This document shows, in pieces, positions 1 through 5,728 of a DNA stretch of 5,844 bases. Location: positions 1 to 5,844 of the forward strand of contig JACRBO010000716.1 of the NCBI GenBank assembly GCA_016219235.1. Reading direction: 5' to 3'. Numbering within the stretch: position 1 is the stretch's first letter; each line of letters starts with the position of its first letter. Origin of the DNA: Chloroflexota bacterium (GTDB taxonomy: Bacteria > Chloroflexota > Anaerolineae > Fen-1058). Both the position numbers and the translations under genes were made by a program. Under the pieces are notes generated by a model, which was not told the origin of the DNA, made no database searches, and was given only the letters and a program-made list of their open reading frames with translations.

Positions 1-2
1 TC

Positions 3-491
3 CCCCATGCCTATCAGGTCGCGGCACAGCCGGTCACGGCTACGCAGCCCATCGGCTATTTATGGGATCCGGAACCCGATCAGGGCCAATATACCGAGAT
101 TGCGACCTACACGCTGACGACCCTGGGCGAGCACGCCCTGACGGTCTACGCGAACAACCCGATCGACCCGGTGGTCACCGCCACGCGCACGATTGTCAGT
201 GCGCCGCCGCTCACGGGCGTCACCCTCGACGGGCCAATTACCGGCTATATCAACGCCGCTCTGGCGTTCACAGCTACCGTTGCTCCCATCGACGCAGCGA
301 CGCCTATCGACTATACCTGGTCGCCGGCGCCGGTCACGGGGCAGGGCACCGACCGGGCCACGTATCACTGGGCGCAGGCTGGCACACACGTCATCAGCCT
401 GACCGCGCATAACGATAGCGGCACGTTCATCACTCAGCAGAGCATTGAAATCACGGGCGCCTATGTGTACTTGCCGCTGGTTCGCAAGTAG
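3..491 (+). CDS. C-terminal part of a secreted PKD/Ig-like repeat protein (5' end outside window)
   Basis: The frame is open from the window edge to a TAG at 489-491, giving 162 residues with no start codon that must be used, so the gene begins upstream. Two similar beta-sandwich units are visible. Unit one (about residues 4-52) has IGYLWDPEP, then ATYTLTTLGEHALTVYANN. Unit two (about 88-137) has IDYTWSPAP, then ATYHWAQAGTHVISLTAHN. The W-P-P turn followed by A-x-Y-x(4)-G-x-H-x-(L/I)-x-(L/V) is the pattern of PKD or related Ig-like domains, which usually act as spacers or binding modules outside the cell. The protein ends in VYLPLVRK, nearly the same tail as the next gene. There is no catalytic domain in the visible part, so the overall function is unknown. 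The next gene starts 41 bases downstream on the same strand with no terminator between them, which suggests co-transcription. I am confident that it is coding and moderately confident of the PKD/Ig assignment. Confidence 0.87.
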   Translation, partial: PHAYQVAAQPVTATQPIGYLWDPEPDQGQYTEIATYTLTTLGEHALTVYANNPIDPVVTATRTIVSAPPLTGVTLDGPITGYINAALAFTATVAPIDAATPIDYTWSPAPVTGQGTDRATYHWAQAGTHVISLTAHNDSGTFITQQSIEITGAYVYLPLVRK

Positions 492-532
492 ACTGGCTGT
501 CAGGCTTTCAATCGCTCACACAGGACTCAGTC

Positions 533-3109
533 ATGACTCCCTCAACTTCTGCTCGTCAACTCACGTTCCACTGGCACAGGCTGCTCCCTGCGCTGCTGGC
601 TTGCACCCTGCTCATCGGCCTGACCGGTCCGACGTTTAGGAGCGAGGCCGCGCCAGCGGCCACGACCTGGCATGTGGCCGTCACCGGCGACGACAACACC
701 TGCGAATCGGCGGCCAGCGCCTGCCGCAACATCGGGCGCGCGATTGATCTAGCGGCTTCGGGTGACACCATCATCATCGGCGCGGGCACCTTCTATGAAA
801 ACCTGGATATCTTTGAAAGTCTGACGCTGCAAGGCGCCGGGGCCGGCGTCACCATTATCGATGGCAGCAGTCTGGATACGGCCGTGGTCATTGCCGGGGC
901 GGGTGAAAACATCGTCGTCACGATCACGGGCCTGACGGTGCAGAAGGGTCGATCGGGCAGCAGCGGGCTGGGCGGCGGACTACTCATCAGCGGCGGCACG
1001 ACCCATCTATCGAATATGGTGATCTATGACAACATCGCCACCAGCGGCGGCGGTGGCATCTACAGTCTGGGCACCCTCAATCTGACCAACGTCACGCTGG
1101 CGAACAATCTCGGCCAGGGCGGACAGCGCGGCGGCGGCCTGTACAACCTGGGCATTGCCACCTTGACCGGCGTGACCATCGCCAATAACAGCGCCAACCT
1201 GGGCGGCGGCATTGGCAATGCCGGAAACTTGACGGTATCGGGCAGCACCCTCAGCAATAACACGGCGAACGAAGGCGGCGGCGTTTACAATGCCGGGCCG
1301 GGCGCGCGCTTCGTCTCCAGTAACAACACCTACATTAGCAACCACACCAGCACCGCTTCAGGCGGCGCCATCTACAATGCAGTCATTGCCATTGACACGG
1401 GCAGTCTCATCACTTGCAGTCTGGCTTCGACAGGCGGCGGCGGTATTTTCAACCTGGCGACGGGCCAGCTAACCTTGAACAATACGACGCTGCGCAACAA
1501 TCAGGCTGCTATTACGCATGGCGGCGGGCTATATAATGACGGCAGCGCCACACTGACCGGTGTAACAATCCGTGGCAACACCGCGATTAATGGCATCGGC
1601 GGCGGCCTCTATAGCGCGAGTACCAACGGCACGTTGACTATGGTAGACACGCTTGTGTCGGATAATCGAGCGGTCAGTGGCGGCGGCATTTATGCGGCCA
1701 GCATCAGCGGCACCCTCACGCTCATCAACAGTCAGATCACCAATAATCAAAGCGATCTATTCGGCGGCGGCCTATATGGCGATATTACGGCCAATCTAAC
1801 GTCGGCTATCGTGTCGAACAACCAGGCCGGCCTCAGCGGCGGCGGCATTTATGCCGTGGTCAACAGCCGTTTGACGGTAACCGGCTTGACCCTGGAGAAC
1901 AATACCGCGTCCGGCAGTGGCGGCGGGTTCTACAATAACGCGCCGACCACGGCCAGCAACTTGACAATCAAGAACAATCGGTCTTCCAATGGCGGCGGCG
2001 GCGGTGTCTACAATGATAGCAATGGCCGCTTAACCCTGGCCAATGTGTCTGGCCTCCTCAATTCAGCCGGGCAGCAGGGTGGGGGCATCAACAATCGCGG
2101 TGTACTCACACTCACCCAGGGCGCGCTGTATAGCAACACCACTACCCTACAAGGCGGCAGCGGCCTGTACAACGCTGGCGCAGCCAGCGCCCAGCTGACC
2201 AACGTCACGCTTAGCAATAACGCGGTGCTTAGCTCGACCACCGGCGCAATTCTGAACGAGGGCGGCACACTCAACATCCTCAACGGCACCATCAGCCACA
2301 ACAGCTGGCCGGCGCTGGCGCGCAATGGCGGCACCCTATCCTTAGCCAACACCATCATTGCCAACAGCACGGGCGGCGTCAATTGCTCCGGCGCCATCAC
2401 CTCGCTCAGCCATAATCTGGGCAGCGACGCCAGCTGTGGCCTGACCGCGACTGGCGACATCAGCAACACCGATCCGCTGCTCGGTGTGCTGCAAAACAAC
2501 GGCGGCTCGACGCCCACGCGCAGCCTGCTGAGCAGTAGCCCCGCCCTCGACACCGGCAATAACACGGGCTGTCCCGCCATCGATCAGCGCGGAGTGTCGC
2601 GGCCGCAAGGTTCCACCTGCGATATTGGCGCTTACGAGGTTATCGGCTATAGCAACAACATCTCGCAAACCATTGGCAGTCAGATGTGCGTCACCAGTAC
2701 GACGTCGATCACCGGCCCGTACGTGATCGGCACGGTGTATGTCGGCGCGAATATTGCTTTCGAGCCGCGCGGCAATCTGCGGGTCAATTTATACGCGCCT
2801 AACAATCAGGTGATCCATCTATTGGGCGATACCGGCGGGAGCGGTCAAAATCTGGACGTGCTGTGGGACGACAGTTCGCCATTTGGCCCGGTCGGTACCG
2901 AGAATCATAACCTCAATGTTCCATTCTACAAATACGTGCGCGTGCCCGATGCAAGCCTGACGCCGTTGTTTGGCCGCCGGCTTGCCGGTGACTGGCGACT
3001 TGAAGTATGCAATGTGGCCGCGACGGGCAGCGGCACCTTAAATCGCTGGTCGTTGATCGTGCCCAGTTTCGGCAATCCCAGGGTCCTTCTGCCGCTTATT
3101 CGACGCTAA
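533..3109 (+). CDS. Exported right-handed beta-helix repeat protein with anchor-Q-like segment and C-terminal P domain
   Basis: This is an 858-residue protein. The ATG at 533 follows an AGGA at 522-525 with a 7-base spacer. Residues 8-32 form a signal peptide: basic residues, then a hydrophobic run around LLPALLACTLLIGL, with likely cleavage near AAPAA (about 39-43). Residues 45-135 are a typical N-terminal cap (TWHVAVTGDD, a C57/C64 pair, GDTIIIGAGTFYENL). Residues 147-575 hold about 17 rungs of 24-29 residues, each with GGG(I/L/V)Y(N/A/S) followed by TLTxVTLxNN-like strands; these are Pmp-type repeats as in beta-helix adhesins and polysaccharide-binding proteins. Residues 605-702 resemble the choice-of-anchor Q domain (NTIIANS, NNGGSTPTRSLL, SPALDTGN, CDIGAYE). 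Residues 706-843 resemble a proprotein-convertase P domain (GNLRVNLYAPNN, LAGDWRLEVCNV, GTLNRWSLIV). The tail is PRVLLPLIRR. No protease catalytic domain is present, so the P domain is probably a binding or stability module. The role is most likely surface adhesion or glycan interaction; the exact function is unknown. Confidence 0.93.
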   Translation: MTPSTSARQLTFHWHRLLPALLACTLLIGLTGPTFRSEAAPAATTWHVAVTGDDNTCESAASACRNIGRAIDLAASGDTIIIGAGTFYENLDIFESLTLQGAGAGVTIIDGSSLDTAVVIAGAGENIVVTITGLTVQKGRSGSSGLGGGLLISGGTTHLSNMVIYDNIATSGGGGIYSLGTLNLTNVTLANNLGQGGQRGGGLYNLGIATLTGVTIANNSANLGGGIGNAGNLTVSGSTLSNNTANEGGGVYNAGPGARFVSSNNTYISNHTSTASGGAIYNAVIAIDTGSLITCSLASTGGGGIFNLATGQLTLNNTTLRNNQAAITHGGGLYNDGSATLTGVTIRGNTAINGIGGGLYSASTNGTLTMVDTLVSDNRAVSGGGIYAASISGTLTLINSQITNNQSDLFGGGLYGDITANLTSAIVSNNQAGLSGGGIYAVVNSRLTVTGLTLENNTASGSGGGFYNNAPTTASNLTIKNNRSSNGGGGGVYNDSNGRLTLANVSGLLNSAGQQGGGINNRGVLTLTQGALYSNTTTLQGGSGLYNAGAASAQLTNVTLSNNAVLSSTTGAILNEGGTLNILNGTISHNSWPALARNGGTLSLANTIIANSTGGVNCSGAITSLSHNLGSDASCGLTATGDISNTDPLLGVLQNNGGSTPTRSLLSSSPALDTGNNTGCPAIDQRGVSRPQGSTCDIGAYEVIGYSNNISQTIGSQMCVTSTTSITGPYVIGTVYVGANIAFEPRGNLRVNLYAPNNQVIHLLGDTGGSGQNLDVLWDDSSPFGPVGTENHNLNVPFYKYVRVPDASLTPLFGRRLAGDWRLEVCNVAATGSGTLNRWSLIVPSFGNPRVLLPLIRR
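971..2257 (+). repeat. About 17 Gly-rich beta-helix coding repeats
   Basis: This is the stretch coding for residues 147-575 of the beta-helix protein. GGG-type turns start near residues 147, 172, 200, 224, 248, 277, 302, 330, 356, 383, 411, 436, 463, 487, 516, 541 and 570, a period of roughly 26 residues (78 bases). The repeats are degenerate in DNA, but the glycine runs are mostly written as GGC triplets, with runs of three to five glycines (the longest at residues 487-491). ATLTGVTI occurs identically at residues 209-216 and 339-346, 130 residues or five rungs apart, which may reflect block duplication. The regular period is what supports the solenoid fold. Confidence 0.85.
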
Positions 3110-3134
3110 GCGTTAGCCATCCCGTAGATTCATG

Positions 3135-3163
3135 TTGCAGCACATTTCAGCCTGGTATATAAT
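3135..3163 (+). promoter_or_regulatory. Sigma-70-type promoter for the response regulator gene
   Basis: A perfect TATAAT lies at 3158-3163, preceded by TTGCAG at 3135-3140 with an ideal 17-base spacer. The -35 box matches the TTGACA consensus at only three of six positions, so the promoter may be moderate or activator-assisted. Transcription would begin around 3170, leaving a leader of about 80 bases before the ATG at 3249. It lies in the gap after the beta-helix gene, so the regulator can be expressed independently of the upstream gene pair. No clear direct-repeat operator was found around it. Confidence 0.6.
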
Positions 3164-3181
3164 TTAGACGTGCCGAGCGCC

Positions 3182-3210
3182 CCCGCGTGGCATTTGTTAC
3201 TTGTCGCGGG
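3182..3210 (+). other. Weak hairpin in the response regulator leader
   Basis: CCCGCG at 3182-3187 pairs with CGCGGG at 3205-3210 around a 17-base loop, inside the predicted leader of the regulator mRNA. No T run follows, so it is not a terminator, and it matches no riboswitch class I know. It could be chance in GC-rich DNA. Confidence 0.25.
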
Positions 3211-3232
3211 CCTCAACACCAGCCCAGCCTAC

Positions 3233-3237
3233 GGGAG
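3233..3237 (+). promoter_or_regulatory. Ribosome binding site that decides the regulator start
   Basis: GGGAG lies 11 bases before the ATG at 3249, the only nearby ATG in the right frame; the ATGs at 3238 and 3242 are out of frame. The longer reading from a TTG at 3201 has no such site and adds 16 residues ahead of the canonical receiver start MKKILVVDDD. Confidence 0.6.
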
Positions 3238-3248
3238 ATGCATGCCTT

Positions 3249-3941
3249 ATGAAGAAGATCCTGGTCGTCGACGATGATCCTGATGTCTGGAAAATCCTGG
3301 GGACATTTCTGCGCGAATCAGGCTACGCGGTATTCTCGGCCTCGTCCGCCGTCGAAGGGCTGCGCGTGCTGTTCAATGAACGCCCGAACCTGATCTTGCT
3401 CGACGTGATGATGCCGGGCATGGACGGTTGGGAGATGGCCGCCCGCGTACGCGAACTCTCGGACGTGCCCATGATCATGGTTTCGGCCAAAGACAGCGAG
3501 GTCGACAAGCTGCGCGGTTTCAACCTGGGCATCGACGACTATGTGACCAAACCCTTCAGCCTGATGGAACTGGCGGCCCGCATCGAGGCCGTGCTCAATC
3601 GGGCGGAGAAGGCGCGCCAGAGCAATACGCAGCGGCACTACGTCTTTGGCGATCTCACGATCGATCTGGATCGGCGGCAAGTCATGCGCGCCGAACACCC
3701 GATCGATCTCACGCCGACCGAGTTTCGCCTGCTGCAATGCCTGGTGGAGAATGCCAACACGGCCGTATCTGAGGCGCGTTTGCGGGAGACGGTGTGGGGC
3801 GCGCTGCGCGGCATCGATAGCGGCTACGTGCGGCGCTATATCTGGTTCCTGCGCCGCAAACTGGAAGTCGATCCCAGTCATCCACAGTTGATACGCACGG
3901 TGCGCAACTACGGCTACCGGTTGGAAACGGGGCAATCGTAA
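3249..3941 (+). CDS. OmpR/PhoB-family response regulator
   Basis: This is a 230-residue two-component response regulator, the normal length for the OmpR/PhoB family. Residues 1-118 form the receiver: acidic cluster D8-D9-D10, phospho-acceptor D52 in LILLDVMMPGMDGWE, switch residue S79 (MIMVSAKD), and K101 in DDYVTKPFS. All key residues are intact, so it should be phosphorylated by a histidine kinase. Residues about 127-228 form the winged-helix DNA-binding domain: a YVFGDLTIDLDRRQV strand, LTPTEFRLLQCLVEN, the recognition-helix region SGYVRRYIWFLRRKLE, and the wing LIRTVRNYGYRLE. It acts in the cytoplasm as a transcription factor. No kinase gene is adjacent: upstream is the beta-helix gene and downstream a terminator, so it is an orphan regulator within this window. 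Its targets cannot be read from the sequence. The gene has its own promoter and terminator and is probably monocistronic. Confidence 0.96.
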   Translation: MKKILVVDDDPDVWKILGTFLRESGYAVFSASSAVEGLRVLFNERPNLILLDVMMPGMDGWEMAARVRELSDVPMIMVSAKDSEVDKLRGFNLGIDDYVTKPFSLMELAARIEAVLNRAEKARQSNTQRHYVFGDLTIDLDRRQVMRAEHPIDLTPTEFRLLQCLVENANTAVSEARLRETVWGALRGIDSGYVRRYIWFLRRKLEVDPSHPQLIRTVRNYGYRLETGQS

Positions 3942-3945
3942 AGAG

Positions 3946-3986
3946 AAGACCCTTCGAATTTCAAAGCTCGAAGGGTCTTTTCTTTT
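3946..3986 (+). terminator. Intrinsic terminator of the response regulator gene
   Basis: A perfect 12-bp stem (AAGACCCTTCGA at 3946-3957 with its complement at 3968-3979) closes a 10-base loop and is followed by TTCTTTT (3980-3986). It begins four bases after the stop codon at 3941. The A-rich 5' side also gives a partial U tract for transcripts arriving from the minus strand, so it may act in both directions. Confidence 0.93.
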
Positions 3987-4002
3987 GAAGTTTCGGAGTC
4001 TT

Positions 4003-4128
4003 TGAAAAAACTATCCCTCACGCAAAGCCGCCAAGATGAATCCAGGTTCTTGGCGTCGAAAGTTCAACCATCTGCGGCCACACCTTAAGAATCCTTTGCC
4101 TCTTTGCGTGAGACTTTGGGTTTTTTCA
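4003..4128. repeat. 126-bp intergenic element with imperfect terminal inverted repeats
   Basis: The ends are TGAAAAAAC at 4003-4011 and its exact complement GTTTTTTCA at 4120-4128. Just inside, CTCACGCAAAG at 4017-4027 is matched by its exact complement at 4102-4112, and similarity continues inward (GCCAAG against GCAAAG). The arms are thus about 25-27 bases long with a two-base length difference. An inner 8-bp hairpin pairs CGCCAAGA at 4029-4036 with TCTTGGCG at 4048-4055. There is no ORF worth calling inside. The CACGCAAAG-(N)2-GC(A/C)AAG wording resembles a class of intergenic repeats I have seen in several bacterial phyla. It could be a MITE- or REP-like element, or it could serve as a bidirectional terminator between the convergent genes, because each arm is followed by a six-T run in its own reading direction. 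Confidence 0.65.
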
Positions 4129-4143
4129 GTGGGCCAGTTTGCC

Positions 4144-4626
4144 TTACCGCACGCGGCGCGTGTACGTACACAAGCCGTCGCCGTCGCAGTAGAAATCGGG
4201 CAGATACATCGCCAGCGTATAGCCGCAATGTTCATATAAGCGCCGCGCTGGAGCATAGTGATCGGTGTCCGACGTTTCGATCACCACCCACACCCCGTTG
4301 CGCTTCACGATCTCTTCCTCTACGCTCCGCATCAGCGCGCGGCCTACGCCTTTGTTGCGCGCATGGATCGACGCGCAGATCCAGTATAAATCGTAGCCGT
4401 TGCTCGACAGTTCACGCGGACCGTAGCAGGCGTAGCCCAGCAGTCGCCCATCCTCGCGGCAACTGAGGAAGTTGTAGCCGGAAATCTCCGGGCCTTCGTA
4501 ATACCCATCGAGTAGTTCACGAACCGTGGAATTTTCTTTTTGATTGAAGACGCCGGCTTCCACCGTCATCGCCAGAATCGCTTCGTCTTCATCCGCCCGC
4601 GTCGGGCCAATTTCAAACTCAGGCAT
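4144..4626 (-). CDS. GNAT-family N-acetyltransferase
   Basis: This is a 160-residue, single-domain GNAT acyltransferase, which would transfer an acyl group from acyl-CoA to an amine in the cytoplasm. The acetyl-CoA-binding motif A is clear: ASIHARNKGVGRALMRSVEEE, with R90-x-x-G93-x-G95 in the pyrophosphate-binding loop. Motif B follows as YAPARRLYEHCGYT (124-137), and the C-terminus YLPDFYCDGDGLCTYTRRV looks like the usual end of this subgroup (x-PDFY-x-(D/G)-GD). The start MPEFEIGPTRAD at 4626 is preferred over the upstream in-frame ATG at 4722, because GGTGGAGG lies 10 bases before it and the extra 32 residues are Arg/Pro-rich shadow of the ligase. The start overlaps the ATP-grasp stop by 8 bases, so the two are translationally coupled. 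The acceptor is unknown; it may be the product or substrate of the neighbouring ligase, or a related amino compound. Confidence 0.92.
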   Translation of the reverse strand: MPEFEIGPTRADEDEAILAMTVEAGVFNQKENSTVRELLDGYYEGPEISGYNFLSCREDGRLLGYACYGPRELSSNGYDLYWICASIHARNKGVGRALMRSVEEEIVKRNGVWVVIETSDTDHYAPARRLYEHCGYTLAMYLPDFYCDGDGLCTYTRRVR

Positions 4627-5707
4627 GACGACCGCGCCTCCACCAGGCCCATTCGGCGATCTGGGTCGCCATCGCAGGATAATCGTAGCCCGCCACGCGC
4701 GCCGCATTGGGGAAGCCTGCATCCTGCGCCAGGCACGGATTGGGATTCACTTCCAACACATACGGGACATTGTCTTGCACCCGCAGATCGACGCGCGCGT
4801 AATCGCGGCAGCCTAACGCAGTGTACGAGCGGCGCGCCACATTGTAAATCCGATCGGCCAACTCCGTCTCAATGTCTGCCGGGCAAATTACCGGCATCGT
4901 CTGATATTCCAGCGAGTCAGGATTCCACTTGGCATCGAAATGGCAGAACTGCTGATACGGATCGCTCCAGTTGGCGAAACTCAGTTCCGCAATCGGCAGC
5001 GTGTGCAATTCACCGTTGCCCCACATACCCACGTTGAATTCACGCCCCACAATATATTGCTCGACCAACGCCGGTTGGCGATAGACATCCAGCACGTACT
5101 GCACCCGATCGCGCAGCTGTGTCTCGTCGAACACCACCGACTCGCGCGTGATGCCCAGGCTGGCATCTTCCGACACGGGCTTCACGATGGCGGGCAGCGG
5201 CACACGATTAGCCTGCTCGGCGCACGTGAAGACTTGATACGGCGCAGTGGAGACCTCGTTCAGTTCCAGCACATGCTTGGTGCGGGCCTTGTCCAGGCAG
5301 CGCTTCAAGGCCGCCGTTGGTGCGCCGGTGTAGTGAATGCCGAGTTTATCCATGCGCGTGGTGATCTTCACGTCGTCGGTCGCCACGCCGTTGAGGTGCT
5401 CGCACAGATTGAAGAACAGCAGATCGTTCAGGTCGAAGTTCTCGGCCACCGCATCCACGTCGTCGAGCGTGTGCACGATGTAGGTCTCGGCGTCGAAACC
5501 GGCCAGACCCAGGTTGTGCGCCAGCCCCTTCGCCGTATCGATCGTTTCCAGATCGGTTTCCAGATCGCGCGCTTCGCCGCGATTCAACTTCTCCACGGCG
5601 CTGTAGCCCACCAGCACCTTGCCGGGCCGCGCAGATGCGGACCGGCGCGAGCGACGCCGGGTGCGCGGTTCGGACCGGGGTATACTATATGTCTTGACTG
5701 CTAACAT
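4619..5707 (-). CDS. D-alanine-D-alanine-ligase-like ATP-grasp enzyme
   Basis: This 362-residue ATP-grasp ligase joins a carboxylate to an amine through an acyl-phosphate, using ATP and magnesium. It carries the Ddl-type signatures in order. The N-terminal part has KVLVGYSAVEK (30-40) and FFNLCEHLNG (98-107). Next is YTGAPTAALKRCLDKARTK (126-144). The ATP-grasp core has AIVKPVSEDASLGI, with K176 and the Ser/Gly-rich loop; VEQYIVGREFNVG, with E216 and E223; YARVDLR, with D307; and VLEVNPNPCL, with E319 and N321 as metal ligands. True D-Ala-D-Ala ligases usually read GSS/GSSIG in the loop and EINTxPG at the end. Here these are DASLG and EVNPNP, so a different dipeptide or amide product is likely. 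Residues 10-28 form an Arg-rich extension (8 Arg between 11 and 27). The start at 5707 is supported by AGGAGG five bases upstream. Upstream, a partial gene ends 21 bases before; downstream, the GNAT gene overlaps by 8 bases. I am sure of the fold and unsure of the substrate. Confidence 0.94.
   Translation of the reverse strand: MLAVKTYSIPRSEPRTRRRSRRSASARPGKVLVGYSAVEKLNRGEARDLETDLETIDTAKGLAHNLGLAGFDAETYIVHTLDDVDAVAENFDLNDLLFFNLCEHLNGVATDDVKITTRMDKLGIHYTGAPTAALKRCLDKARTKHVLELNEVSTAPYQVFTCAEQANRVPLPAIVKPVSEDASLGITRESVVFDETQLRDRVQYVLDVYRQPALVEQYIVGREFNVGMWGNGELHTLPIAELSFANWSDPYQQFCHFDAKWNPDSLEYQTMPVICPADIETELADRIYNVARRSYTALGCRDYARVDLRVQDNVPYVLEVNPNPCLAQDAGFPNAARVAGYDYPAMATQIAEWAWWRRGRHA
4637..4644 (-). 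promoter_or_regulatory. Ribosome binding site of the GNAT gene, inside the ATP-grasp coding sequence
   Basis: Read on the minus strand this is GGTGGAGG, 10 bases before the ATG at 4626. It lies within the last codons of the ATP-grasp gene and settles the GNAT start at 4626 rather than 4722. Confidence 0.7.
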
Positions 5708-5712
5708 GGCAG

Positions 5713-5718
5713 CCTCCT
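5713..5718 (-). promoter_or_regulatory. Strong ribosome binding site of the ATP-grasp gene
   Basis: AGGAGG on the minus strand, five bases before the ATG at 5707. It supports translation of the Arg-rich N-terminal extension, since the later GTG at codon 31 has no comparable site. Confidence 0.8.
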
Positions 5719-5728
5719 AAATCGGGCA

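Noticed and set aside
491..532. GACTG...CAGTC inverted repeat in the gap before the beta-helix gene
   Set aside because: Five base pairs over a long loop is expected by chance, and no T run follows; the gap most likely lies within an operon.
593..604. Possible lipobox (LLAC, residues 21-24) in the beta-helix protein
   Set aside because: The hydrophobic stretch continues past the cysteine (TLLIGL), and the position before the Ala is Leu; a signal-peptidase I site near AAPAA fits better.
2008..2580. A 190-codon minus-strand frame within the beta-helix gene
   Set aside because: It is a complement of the Gly/Asn/Thr repeat coding; its Pro/Leu-rich product reflects GGC and ACC codons read backwards.
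3105..3117. Small palindrome GCTAA-GCG-TTAGC over the stop codon of the beta-helix gene
   Set aside because: It has only a 5-bp stem and no T run, so it is not a convincing terminator.
3201..3248. TTG start giving a 246-residue response regulator
   Set aside because: No ribosome binding site precedes it, the added residues are not family-like, and ATG 3249 gives the canonical N-terminus with GGGAG upstream.
3318..3935. A 205-codon minus-strand frame opposite the response regulator
   Set aside because: The plus strand encodes a complete, canonical OmpR-type regulator with promoter and terminator.
4940..5704. A 254-codon open frame on the plus strand opposite the ATP-grasp gene
   Set aside because: The minus strand carries clear ATP-grasp motifs over the same bases; the plus-strand product is His/Gln/Arg-rich with no recognisable motif, and is a shadow of codon bias.
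5694..5722. TTGACT with CTAAAT 17 bases later on the plus strand, and TATACT at 5681-5686
   Set aside because: The -10 matches are poor for the first and no -35 precedes the second; a promoter here would fire antisense into the operon with no gene to serve.
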